Positions 54,715 to 64,000 of a DNA stretch of 64,000 nt are shown here, in pieces. The translations under genes and the position numbers were made by a program. Positions within the stretch are counted from its first letter, which is position 1, and each line of letters begins with the position of its first letter. The notes beneath the pieces are model-generated. The model saw nothing but the letters and a program-made list of their open reading frames with translations. It was not told the DNA's origin and did not search any database. Source of the stretch: Actinoplanes siamensis (GTDB lineage: Bacteria; Actinomycetota; Actinomycetes; Mycobacteriales; Micromonosporaceae). The DNA is taken from the NCBI RefSeq assembly GCF_016862395.1, contig NZ_BOMW01000036.1, positions 62,001 through 126,000 on the forward strand, given 5' to 3'.

Positions 54715-55209
54715 TCAGCCCTCGAAGGCGCCGAACTTGACCACCGTGACCTTGATGTCGGCGCCGCTGGGCGCCGTGTAGGTCACGGTCTGGCCGGGAC
54801 GCGCGCCGAGGATCGCCGTGCCGAGCGCCGACTCCGGCGAGTACACCGTGAGGTCGGTGGTCGAGGAGATCTCGCGCGAGCCGAGCAGGAAGGTCTCGGT
54901 GTCGTCCTGGTCGTCGTCGAAGTAGATAGTCACGACCGAGCCGGGCACCACCGTGTCGGCGGCCTTGACCTCGCCGACCTCGGCGTTGCGCAGGAACTCC
55001 TTCAAGTACAGGATGCGGCCCTCCTGGCGGCTCTGCTCTTCACGAGCCGCGTGGTAGCCGCCGTTCTCCCGGAGGTCACCCTCCTCGCGCCGCGCGTTGA
55101 TCTCGGCGGCTATCGCCGGGCGGGCTGCGATCAACTCGTCGAGCTCGGCCTGCAGCCGGTCGTAAGCGTCCTGGGAGAGCCAGGTCTTCGGCGCCTCGGA
55201 ACTGGACAC
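54715..55209 (-). CDS. greA: Transcription elongation factor GreA
   Basis: A 164-aa factor that stimulates cleavage of backtracked RNA by RNA polymerase. The N-terminal coiled coil has the acidic tip ARREEGDLRENGGYHAAREE; the C-terminal FKBP-like domain ends ADIKVTVVKFGAFEG. The GTG at 55209 has AAGGAGA 6 nt upstream, so it is preferred over the open frame to 55242. The greA-DUF4307-mca arrangement is conserved in actinobacteria. Confidence 0.95.
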   Translation of the reverse strand: MSSSEAPKTWLSQDAYDRLQAELDELIAARPAIAAEINARREEGDLRENGGYHAAREEQSRQEGRILYLKEFLRNAEVGEVKAADTVVPGSVVTIYFDDDQDDTETFLLGSREISSTTDLTVYSPESALGTAILGARPGQTVTYTAPSGADIKVTVVKFGAFEG

Positions 55210-55347
55210 GGTCGATCTCCTTGCTGGAACGGGAAGTGCCAAAGCGGGAACGGGCAGTTCACGATTTTGAGTGCGTCATGAACGCAGCGAATCACCAACC
55301 TTACCAGCGGTACGCATTCCGCCGGATCGGTCGATCTCCCGACGGGG

Positions 55348-55770
55348 TCAGCCGACCGGGCGGCAGCTCATCACGTCACCCACCGAGCCACGGGCGGTGG
55401 TCGGCACCGTCTCGCTGACCACGACCTCGCCGCCACCCGCTCGCGCCGGCACGGTGACGGTGCGAGTGCCCAGCTCGTAGCCCTGATAGTCGCGGGCCCG
55501 CAGCACGCACGAGGCGGTCTCGCCGGCCGGAACCCGGACACTGAATTTGATCACCATCTCGGCGTCGGTGGGCTCGTTCCAGCCGATGATCTCCGGGTGG
55601 TAATCCGTTTGCCCGAATTTCTGGTAATAGGCCCAGGCCACGCCGAGGGCGGCGATCCCGAACACGACGGCGGCCACGATGATCGGCAGCGTCCTGCGCC
55701 GACCGCCCTCCCGGCGCCGCCCGTACCGGCCGGGCGGGAAGACCGGGGCTGTGGCGCGCGTCTCGCTCAC
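55348..55770 (-). CDS. DUF4307 membrane protein
   Basis: A 140-aa protein: basic N-terminus (GRRREGGRRRTLP), one membrane helix at about 28-46 (IIVAAVVFGIAALGVAWAYY) and an outer beta-rich domain (VIKFSVRVPAGETASCVLRA ... MSCRPVG) with two Cys. This fits DUF4307, the usual neighbour of greA and mca. Start GTG 55770 with GAGG 7 nt upstream. Function unknown. Confidence 0.87.
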   Translation of the reverse strand: MSETRATAPVFPPGRYGRRREGGRRRTLPIIVAAVVFGIAALGVAWAYYQKFGQTDYHPEIIGWNEPTDAEMVIKFSVRVPAGETASCVLRARDYQGYELGTRTVTVPARAGGGEVVVSETVPTTARGSVGDVMSCRPVG

Positions 55771-55882
55771 CTGAGGGCCTCTCGTGCGTTCGTTGACGGT
55801 GGGATCGGCCAGAATGGCAGAGTCCATCTTCGCAGCTGGTCCCGGCCCGCCGACGGCAGGCCTGGTCGAGAGGGTAATCAAC

Positions 55883-56764
55883 GTGGCAGAGCAACTGCGT
55901 CTCATGACAGTGCACGCGCACCCGGACGACGAGTCCAGCAAGGGTGCCGCCACGATGGCGAAATACGTCGCCGAGGGCGCCAGGGTGCTCGTCGCCACGT
56001 GTACCGGCGGGGAGCGCGGCAGCGTGCTCAACCCGAAGATGGACCGGCCCGAGGTGCTGGCCGACATCACCAACATCCGCCGCAAGGAGATGGACCGGGC
56101 CCGCGAGATCCTCGGCGTGGAGCAGGCCTGGCTCGGCTTCGTCGACTCCGGGCTGCCCGAGGGCGATCCGCTGCCCCCGCTGCCGGAGGGCTGCTTCGGC
56201 CTGCAGGACCCGAAGGAGGCGGCCAAGCCGCTGATCAAGCTGATCCGCGAGTTCCGGCCGCACGTCATGACGACGTACGACGAGAACGGCGGCTACCCGC
56301 ACCCCGACCACATCATGTGCCACAAGATCTCGGTGGTCGCCTTCGACCAGGCCGGGGACCCGGAGCTCTACCCGGAGCTGGGCGAGCCGTGGCAGCCCCT
56401 GAAGCTGTACTACAACTCCGGCTGGACCCGCGCCCGGATGCTCGCGCTGCACGAGGGGATGCTGGCGGCGGGCCTCGAGTCGCCGTACACGGAGTGGCTG
56501 GAGAAATGGTCGGACCGGCAGGACCGCGGTGACAAGATCACCACCCGGGTCGAGTGCGGGGAGTACTTCGAGGTGCGCGACGACGCCCTGCGCGCGCACG
56601 CCACCCAGGTCGACCCGGACGGGTTCTGGTTCCACATCCCGCTGGACATGCAGCAGAAGGTGTGGCCGACCGAGGACTTCGAGTTGGCGCGCTCGGTGGT
56701 GGACAGCCCGGTGCCGGAGTCCGACCTGTTCGCGGGCATCCGGGAGAAGGTCGAAGCCGCCTGA
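55883..56764 (+). CDS. mca: Mycothiol S-conjugate amidase
   Basis: A 293-aa zinc amidase of the LmbE family that cleaves mycothiol S-conjugates so that toxins leave as mercapturic acids. The zinc site is HAHPDDESSKGAATMAKY near the N-terminus, with the further ligand in YPHPDHIMCHK. The length and the WFHIPLDMQQKVWPTEDF region indicate Mca rather than MshB. The GTG at 55883 has GAGAGGG 8 nt upstream; upstream codons in the same frame are not conserved-looking. Confidence 0.93.
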   Translation: MAEQLRLMTVHAHPDDESSKGAATMAKYVAEGARVLVATCTGGERGSVLNPKMDRPEVLADITNIRRKEMDRAREILGVEQAWLGFVDSGLPEGDPLPPLPEGCFGLQDPKEAAKPLIKLIREFRPHVMTTYDENGGYPHPDHIMCHKISVVAFDQAGDPELYPELGEPWQPLKLYYNSGWTRARMLALHEGMLAAGLESPYTEWLEKWSDRQDRGDKITTRVECGEYFEVRDDALRAHATQVDPDGFWFHIPLDMQQKVWPTEDFELARSVVDSPVPESDLFAGIREKVEAA

Positions 56765-56781
56765 GCAGTATTCTGGAAGGC

Positions 56782-57132
56782 GTGGACATTATCGCGGTCA
56801 ACAACTTCGGGGACACCCGTGACGGCGGCTTGGCCGGCCCCATGGGGCTGTTCCTGGTCGTGCTGATGTGCATTGCGACCGTGCTGCTGATCCGCAACAT
56901 GAACAAGCGCATTCGTCGGCTTCCCGACAGTTTCGACGACGAGGCCGAGCGCGAACGTGTGGCGGAAATCGCGCGTCTCAATGCGGACCTTGAGCGCTCC
57001 GGCGGCGATGTCGCCGAGGGTGTCGAAGCGGATCGATCGGCCAAGACCGCCGGCGCCGCGGAAGACGAGGTGGCGGCGGTTCCCGAGGAGAAACACGAGT
57101 CCGCATCGGACTCCCGTCGCGCCACACCGTGA
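56782..57132 (+). CDS. Small membrane protein downstream of mca
   Basis: A 116-aa protein with one membrane helix (about 19-37, GPMGLFLVVLMCIATVLLI), then a basic stretch (RNMNKRIRRLPDSF) and a charged coiled-coil-like tail. I recall a similar small protein next to mca in mycobacteria (Rv1083). GTG start 7 nt after a TATTCT box; GGAAGG could also serve as RBS. Function unknown. Confidence 0.78.
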   Translation: MDIIAVNNFGDTRDGGLAGPMGLFLVVLMCIATVLLIRNMNKRIRRLPDSFDDEAERERVAEIARLNADLERSGGDVAEGVEADRSAKTAGAAEDEVAAVPEEKHESASDSRRATP

Positions 57133-57143
57133 TCATCCGGTGG

Positions 57144-57175
57144 CCCGCCGCGTCCGTCTTCCGGCCCGCGGCGGG
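57144..57175 (+). terminator. Terminator after the mca operon
   Basis: CCCGCCGCG / CGCGGCGGG, 9 bp with a 14-nt loop, starts 11 bp after the small membrane protein stop. The rest of the gap to 57369 shows no gene. Confidence 0.5.
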
Positions 57176-57369
57176 TGGCGAGTGTGGTCACTCGCCCACC
57201 GTCAAGCCCTGTTGCGTTCATCGGGATTGATTTAGCCTTCCGCCGGGGGCCACACGGTTCCTGGACCCTGCGCGGAAGGGGGCGCCGAGATGCAGACTGT
57301 CCGGCGCCGACTCTCGATCCCGCATCTGCACGTGCATCGTCCCGTGCCCCTCTTCGCGGGGACGCGACG

Positions 57370-59862
57370 ATGAGCGCTCCCCAGTGGGCCCACCGGCCGG
57401 CACGCGTGCTCACCGTCGCCGTGGTCGTCGCCGCGCTGGCCGCCGTCCTGCTCGGCGCCCTGCAGCCGGCCCGCCTGACGCCCGGCAGCCCGCTCTCGGC
57501 TGTCGACGGCGGTCTCGTGGCGGCCGTGCTGGCCGCCATCGCGCAACTGGCCGGCCTGCGCTTCCGGCTCGGCCCGGAAGCGGTGTCGGTGAGCTGGGCC
57601 GAAGCGGCAGTGGTGGTCGGCCTGGTGGTCTGCCCGGCCGGCTGGTTGCCGGCCGCCACCCTGGCCGGCATCGGCGCCGCCTGGCTGCTGCTGGCCTGGC
57701 TCACCGGGCTGCGCGACATCGCCGAGATCGTCCACCTGGTCGCCTCGATGACCCTGGGCGTGTCCGCGGCCGCCCTGGTCACCTCGGTGCTGGCCGGGGA
57801 CGCCGGGGTGCGCAGCGGGCGGCTGGCGCTGGCCCTGGCCGCCGGCGCCGCGACGTACCTGCTGATCACGCTGGCGCTGGTGGTCCTCACCCTGACCCTG
57901 CAGCGCGACGCCTCGCCCGGCCAGATCGCCGCCAAGGTGCTCTACGCCAAGGTGCCGATGTCGGCCGGCAACGTGATCGTCGGCCTCTGCGCGGTGTTCG
58001 CGCTGGTCCGCGAGCCGCTCTGGCTGATCGCCTTCGGCCCGGTGCTCTGGCTGCTGCACCGGACCTACCGTTTCCACCTGCGCGCCGCCGAGCAGCGCCG
58101 GATGTGGGAGGCGTTCGCCACCGCCACCGCGCGGCTGCCCGGCACCACCGAGGCCGAGGTGGCCCGCGCCGGGCTGCGCGGGGCCCTGGACGTCTTCGGC
58201 GCCCGCCGGGCCGAGCTGGAGCTGCGCTCCGAGCGGGGCAGCCGCCGCTACAGCCAGGAGGGGCCGGGGCGGCACCCGGACGTGGGCCGCTCCGGCCCGG
58301 CGGTCACCCACAGCATGGCGGTGGCCGGCCGGCCGGTCGGCGAGCTGACCGTGTGGCTGGGCGAGCCGGCGCCGCCGGTGCCGCACGACGAGGCGGCGAT
58401 CACGGCGTACGGTGACGCGCTGGCCGGGGCCCTGCACGACGCGGCCGCCCACCAGCGGATCGCCGAGCTGGATGCCCGGGTCGCCCACGACCGGGTGCAC
58501 GACCCGCTGACCGGGCTGATCAACCGGTCCGCGCTGGTGACCGACGGCGACGTGGTGCTGCGCGCCGGGGAGCGCGGCCGCCCGGCCGCCCTGCTGCTGC
58601 TCGACGTCGTCCGCTTCCGGGACGTGAACAGCACGCTCGGGCACGGCGGCGGCGACGAGGTGCTGCGGGTGATCGCCGAGCGGCTCACCGGCCAGGCCCG
58701 CCCCGGCGAGCTGGTCGCCCGTACCGGCGACGACGAGTTCGCGCTGCTGCTGCCCGCCCTGACCGCGCTCGCCGACCCGGCGGGCTGGGCGCACGGCGCG
58801 CCGCACAACCTGTCCCAGGCGCTGCGCCGGGCCCGCGAGCTGGTCGAGCAGTTGCGGCTGCCGATGCAGGTGGCCGGCGTGCGGCTGGCCGTCGAGGTGA
58901 CCGTCGGCGCGGTGGTCGCCCCGGCCGGGCACGTCGAGGTGAACGAGTTGCTGCGGCGAGCCGCCCTGGCCACCGGGCGGGCCAAGGAGCAGGGGCTGAC
59001 CGTCGGGACGTACGACAGCGGCCAGGACGCCAGCAGCACCGACCAGTTGGCCCTGCTCGCCGAGCTGCAGGACGCGTTCGCCGCCGACGACCAGATCGTG
59101 CTGCACCTGCAGCCCGCCGTCGACCTGGTGACCGCCGAGCCGACCGGCTGCGAGGCGCTGGTCCGCTGGCGGCACCCGCGGCGCGGGCAGCTGTCGCCCG
59201 CCGAGTTCCTGCCCACGGTGGAGGGCAGCGAGCTGCTCATCCCGTTCACCCGCCGGGTGCTCGACCTGGCGCTGGCGGCCGCCGCGGACTGGACGGCGCA
59301 CGGGATCGACGTACCGGTCTCGGTGAACGTCTCGGCCCGCAGCCTGACCGATCCCACCTTCCCGGCCCAGGTCACCGAGGCTCTCCGCCGGCACCGCACG
59401 CCGGCCTCCCGCCTGGTCCTGGAGATCACCGAGTCGGTCGCGGTCAGCGAGCAGGACATCGTCGACGAGGTGCTGGCCCGGCTGCGGGCCACCGGCGTGC
59501 AGATGTCGCTGGACGACTTCGGCACCGGTTTCTCCTCGCTCTCCTCGGTCACCCGCATCCCGGTCGACGAGATCAAGATCGACCGCTCGTTCGTCGACGA
59601 GATGATCGACAAGCCGGCCGCCGGCGCGGTGGTCCGCGGCGCCGTCGAGCTGGGCGCCCGCCTGGGCGTCCGGGTGGTCGCCGAGGGCATCGAGACGATC
59701 GAGCAGCGGGCGGCGCTGATCGCGCTCGGCTGCCCGTCCGCCCAGGGCTACCACTTCTGCAAGCCGATGCCCGCCGACAAGATCGTGCAGGCCCTCTCCC
59801 AGCTGCGGAGCAGCTCCTCGTCCGCCCCGATCACCCAGCTGCGCGCCGACGGCGCCTCCTGA
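57370..59862 (+). CDS. Membrane GGDEF-EAL protein, probable c-di-GMP phosphodiesterase
   Basis: An 830-aa protein. Residues 1-235 hold seven or so membrane helices (MASE-like sensor), a GAF-like linker follows (about 240-370), then GGDEF (about 375-540) and EAL (about 560-815). The GGDEF active site reads RTGDDEF, with the second Gly replaced, so cyclase activity is doubtful. The EAL domain is complete: CEALVRWRHP, NVSARSL, EITES, DDFGTGFSSL, EIKIDRSFV, AEGIET and QGYHFCKPMP. A role in c-di-GMP breakdown is most likely. The ATG at 57370 is chosen as the first Met before the helices; RBS is weak. Confidence 0.9.
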   Translation: MSAPQWAHRPARVLTVAVVVAALAAVLLGALQPARLTPGSPLSAVDGGLVAAVLAAIAQLAGLRFRLGPEAVSVSWAEAAVVVGLVVCPAGWLPAATLAGIGAAWLLLAWLTGLRDIAEIVHLVASMTLGVSAAALVTSVLAGDAGVRSGRLALALAAGAATYLLITLALVVLTLTLQRDASPGQIAAKVLYAKVPMSAGNVIVGLCAVFALVREPLWLIAFGPVLWLLHRTYRFHLRAAEQRRMWEAFATATARLPGTTEAEVARAGLRGALDVFGARRAELELRSERGSRRYSQEGPGRHPDVGRSGPAVTHSMAVAGRPVGELTVWLGEPAPPVPHDEAAITAYGDALAGALHDAAAHQRIAELDARVAHDRVHDPLTGLINRSALVTDGDVVLRAGERGRPAALLLLDVVRFRDVNSTLGHGGGDEVLRVIAERLTGQARPGELVARTGDDEFALLLPALTALADPAGWAHGAPHNLSQALRRARELVEQLRLPMQVAGVRLAVEVTVGAVVAPAGHVEVNELLRRAALATGRAKEQGLTVGTYDSGQDASSTDQLALLAELQDAFAADDQIVLHLQPAVDLVTAEPTGCEALVRWRHPRRGQLSPAEFLPTVEGSELLIPFTRRVLDLALAAAADWTAHGIDVPVSVNVSARSLTDPTFPAQVTEALRRHRTPASRLVLEITESVAVSEQDIVDEVLARLRATGVQMSLDDFGTGFSSLSSVTRIPVDEIKIDRSFVDEMIDKPAAGAVVRGAVELGARLGVRVVAEGIETIEQRAALIALGCPSAQGYHFCKPMPADKIVQALSQLRSSSSSAPITQLRADGAS

Positions 59863-60033
59863 GCCCCGCCCGGCCCCGCGGCGGAACGGACCCGACCCAT
59901 CGGCGCCGGTCGTCTCGCGGGACCACGGCGTGCCGGCGGCCGGGAACCCGCGCATGACGTCCACCCGCGGGCGGACCTCGGCGGGTGAATGAACGCCGGC
60001 AAGCTGGGGATGCAGAAGCCGGTCCCATACGAT

Positions 60034-60081
60034 CTCGTGTGTCAGACTCGTGTGTCACGGGACGATCCGGGACACACGAGT
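60034..60081. repeat. Two direct and one inverted copy of CTCGTGTGTC
   Basis: CTCGTGTGTCA occurs at 60034-60044 and 60047-60057; GACACACGAG, its complement, at 60071-60080. The second and third copies can form an 11-bp stem. The cluster lies 21 bp before the YyaL-type gene and could be an operator array. Confidence 0.6.
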
Positions 60082-60101
60082 GCCAGGTCAGGAGTGCCAG
60101 G

Positions 60102-62082
<1,981 letters not shown>

Positions 62083-62093
<11 letters not shown>

Positions 62094-62268
62094 TCAGTCC
62101 TCCACCGGGAGGGTTCGGCGTCCAGGAGCCGGCGCAACGGAACCGCGGAGAGCGTTCCCCCGTGCTTGTCTCGTGTCGGTGGCCGTGTTCGTCGGCCTCG
62201 ATCATGGCGGCCAGGTCGTCGAGCGTGATGATCTCAGGCCCGAACCTGCCGATCACCTCTGCGCTCAT
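62083..62268 (-). pseudogene. Truncated, frameshifted Uma2-family endonuclease remnant
   Basis: The start MSAEVIGRFGPEIITLDDLA and MIEADEHGHRHETS is typical of actinobacterial Uma2 (DUF820) proteins. After that the expected LSVVPP-like segment appears only in the next frame (GTLSAVP), and the catalytic PD-(D/E)xK part is missing; the frame ends at 62083 inside the neighbouring gene. TAGCAT at 62275-62280, 6 nt before the ATG, is an intact leaderless promoter, so a 61-aa peptide may still be made. Confidence 0.55.
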
Positions 62269-62335
62269 GGGGCCATGCTATCGGCGCCGGGCTGATTTCC
62301 CGGAGCGGAAAACGCGTCGCTAGGCTGGGCGGGCG

Positions 62336-63478
62336 ATGGATACCCGAACCGGTCTGCCCGTAGTCGGCATGGTGGGCGGAGGCCAGCTGGCCCGGATGAC
62401 CCACCAGGCCGCGATCTCCCTCGGCCAGTCACTGCGTGTGCTCAGTGAGAAGCCTGATGACAGCGCCGCGCTCGTCGCGGCGGACGTGCCGATCGGGTCG
62501 CACACCGATCTCTCCGCACTGCGGGAGTTCGCGAAGGAGTGCGACGCGATCACCTTCGACCACGAGCATGTGCCCACCGGGCACATCGAGGCGCTCGAGG
62601 CCGAAGGTGTGAAGATCTTCCCTGGCTCGAAGGCGCTGGTCTTCGCGCAGGACAAGGGGCTGATGCGGGAGCGCCTGGCGGCGCTCGGGGCGCCGGTCCC
62701 GCGCTGGGCGCGGGTCAGCACGGCCGACGAGATCGAGACGTTCGCCGGCGGGTCCTGGCCGGTCGTGGCCAAGGCGACCCGCGGGGGGTACGACGGTCGC
62801 GGCGTGTGGATGGTCGGTTCCCGCGAGGCGGCCGAGGACCTGCTGTCGACAGGCGTCCAGCTGATCGTCGAGGAGAAGGTGCCGCTGCGGCGCGAGCTCG
62901 CGGCGCTCGTCGCCCGGTCCCCGTTCGGGCAGGTCGCGGCGTACCCGGTGGTGGAGACCGTGCAGCGGGACGGGATCTGCGTCGAGGTGATCGCGCCGGC
63001 GCCGGGGCTCGGCGAGGAGCGCGCGATCGCCGCCCAGCAGCTCGCCATCGACCTGGCCACCGAGCTGGGCGTGGTCGGCCTGCTGGCGGTGGAGCTGTTC
63101 GAGACCGAGGCCGGCATCGTGGTGAACGAGCTGGCGATGCGCCCGCACAACTCCGGGCACTGGACCATCGAGGGCGCCCGGACCTCGCAGTTCGAGCAGC
63201 ACCTACGGGCCGTGCTGGACTATCCGATGGGCTCCACCGCGCTGGCCGCGCCGGTCGTCGTGATGGCGAACGTGCTGGGTGGCGAGCCCGGCGGGATCCC
63301 CCTCGACGAGCGGCTGCACCACCTGTTCGCCGAGATCCCGGACGCGCGGGTGCACCTCTACGGCAAGCAGGTCCGTCCAGGCCGCAAGATCGGGCACGTG
63401 ACGGTGCTCGGCGACTCCCTCGACGAGGTGCGCGCGCGGGCCGTGCGCGCCGCCCAGTGGCTTCAGGAAGGCAAGTGA
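62336..63478 (+). CDS. purK: N5-carboxyaminoimidazole ribonucleotide synthase
   Basis: A 380-aa ATP-grasp enzyme of purine synthesis that carboxylates AIR with bicarbonate. The N-terminus [22 protein letters not shown]-grasp loop [15 protein letters not shown] and [18 protein letters not shown] are diagnostic. A TAGGCT box lies 9 nt before the ATG. It overlaps purE by 1 bp (TGATG), so both enzymes are made together. Confidence 0.95.
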   Translation: MDTRTGLPVVGMVGGGQLARMTHQAAISLGQSLRVLSEKPDDSAALVAADVPIGSHTDLSALREFAKECDAITFDHEHVPTGHIEALEAEGVKIFPGSKALVFAQDKGLMRERLAALGAPVPRWARVSTADEIETFAGGSWPVVAKATRGGYDGRGVWMVGSREAAEDLLSTGVQLIVEEKVPLRRELAALVARSPFGQVAAYPVVETVQRDGICVEVIAPAPGLGEERAIAAQQLAIDLATELGVVGLLAVELFETEAGIVVNELAMRPHNSGHWTIEGARTSQFEQHLRAVLDYPMGSTALAAPVVVMANVLGGEPGGIPLDERLHHLFAEIPDARVHLYGKQVRPGRKIGHVTVLGDSLDEVRARAVRAAQWLQEGK

Positions 63479-63975
63479 TGGCACCCGTCGTCGGCATCAT
63501 CATGGGCAGCGACTCGGACTGGCCGACCATGGAGGCGGCCGCCGAGGCGCTCGCCGAGTTCAAGGTGCCGTTCGAGGTCGGCGTGGTCTCCGCGCACCGC
63601 ACCGTCCGCAAGATGGTGGACTACGCCGAGTCGGCGGCCGGTCGGGGCATCAAGGCGATCATCGCGGGGGCCGGCGGCGCCGCGCACCTGCCCGGCATGG
63701 TCGCCGCGCTCACCCCGCTGCCGGTGATCGGGGTCCCGGTGCCGCTCAAGCACCTGGACGGGATGGACTCGCTGCTCTCCATCGTGCAGATGCCGGCCGG
63801 CGTGCCGGTGGCCACCGTGTCGATCGGCGGGGCGCGCAACGCGGGGCTGCTCGCGGTGCGGATCCTCGGCGCGTCCGACGCGGGGCTGCGGCAGCGGATG
63901 TCGGACTTCCAGGCGGGGCTGGAGAAGCTGGTCGCGGAGAAGGACGCCGCCCTGCGGGACAAGCTGCTGGGCTGA
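63478..63975 (+). CDS. purE: N5-carboxyaminoimidazole ribonucleotide mutase
   Basis: A 165-aa class I PurE that shifts the carboxyl group from N5-CAIR to CAIR, directly using the PurK product. [39 protein letters not shown] and [14 protein letters not shown] are the family motifs. Its ATG overlaps the purK stop. The gene is complete; the last 25 bp of the window are non-coding. Confidence 0.95.
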   Translation: MAPVVGIIMGSDSDWPTMEAAAEALAEFKVPFEVGVVSAHRTVRKMVDYAESAAGRGIKAIIAGAGGAAHLPGMVAALTPLPVIGVPVPLKHLDGMDSLLSIVQMPAGVPVATVSIGGARNAGLLAVRILGASDAGLRQRMSDFQAGLEKLVAEKDAALRDKLLG

Positions 63976-64000
63976 GGATCAGAAACGCGATTCCGGCGTA

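Noticed and set aside
57232-59964. 910-aa open frame opposite the GGDEF-EAL gene
   Set aside because: Shadow; the EAL gene on the plus strand has all family motifs.

Overview
This window is chromosomal DNA of a high-GC actinomycete. Several signs support this: very high GC at third codon positions, frequent GTG and TTG starts, many TAnnnT -10 boxes 6-9 nt before a start codon (leaderless transcripts), mycothiol chemistry (mca), and gene neighbourhoods I remember from Mycobacterium and Streptomyces (mfd-mazG-eno-ftsB-DUF501-ppx; thiolase-SGNH-cbs ... metB-greA-DUF4307-mca). The c-di-GMP proteins, the exopolysaccharide genes and the style of several small proteins suggest Micromonosporaceae, for example Actinoplanes. 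That placement is inference.

Layout. 0-4.8 kb: the edge of an exopolysaccharide locus, with a Wzz-type protein carrying a degenerate kinase domain, an APS kinase fused to a degenerate ATP sulfurylase, and a secreted GH26-like hydrolase. 4.9-8.3 kb: two ABC-ATPase/ABC-2 permease pairs in one operon. 8.4-24.6 kb: ppc, mfd, a lipoprotein, mazG, a DUF885 peptidase, a PilZ protein, eno, ftsB/divIC, DUF501, an N-acetyltransferase, ppx and a proline-rich membrane protein. 24.6-29.6 kb: a family 5 uracil-DNA glycosylase and a DUF4129/MoxR/DUF58 membrane operon. 29.7-33 kb: type II NADH dehydrogenase, tRNA-Leu(UAA) and a Bax-inhibitor-1 protein. 33-38.2 kb: thiolase, two SGNH hydrolases, DUF1232 and cbs.

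38.2-49.4 kb is an accessory block in a neighbourhood where cbs and metB lie close together in other actinobacteria. It holds RNase Z with a strongly structured upstream region, a polyphosphate pair (CYTH-CHAD and PPK2), a small secreted peptide, small DUF proteins, and three different toxin-antitoxin modules. The three modules are separated by partial copies of the 3' end of msrA. The intact msrA stands at the right end of the array. This looks like repeated insertion of toxin-antitoxin cassettes at the msrA 3' end, and it is the most unusual structure in the window.

49.4-64 kb: metB, an amidase, threonine ammonia-lyase, an M48 peptidase, greA, DUF4307, mca, a small membrane protein, a membrane GGDEF-EAL protein (degenerate GGDEF, intact EAL), a YyaL-type thioredoxin-domain protein, a Uma2 remnant, and purK-purE.

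Common threads are polyphosphate turnover (ppx, PPK2, CHAD), c-di-GMP (EAL and PilZ), redox and house-cleaning functions (mca, msrA, mazG, UDG, mfd, HIT), and sulfur amino acid metabolism (cbs, metB). All calls come from reading the sequence; no database search was run.
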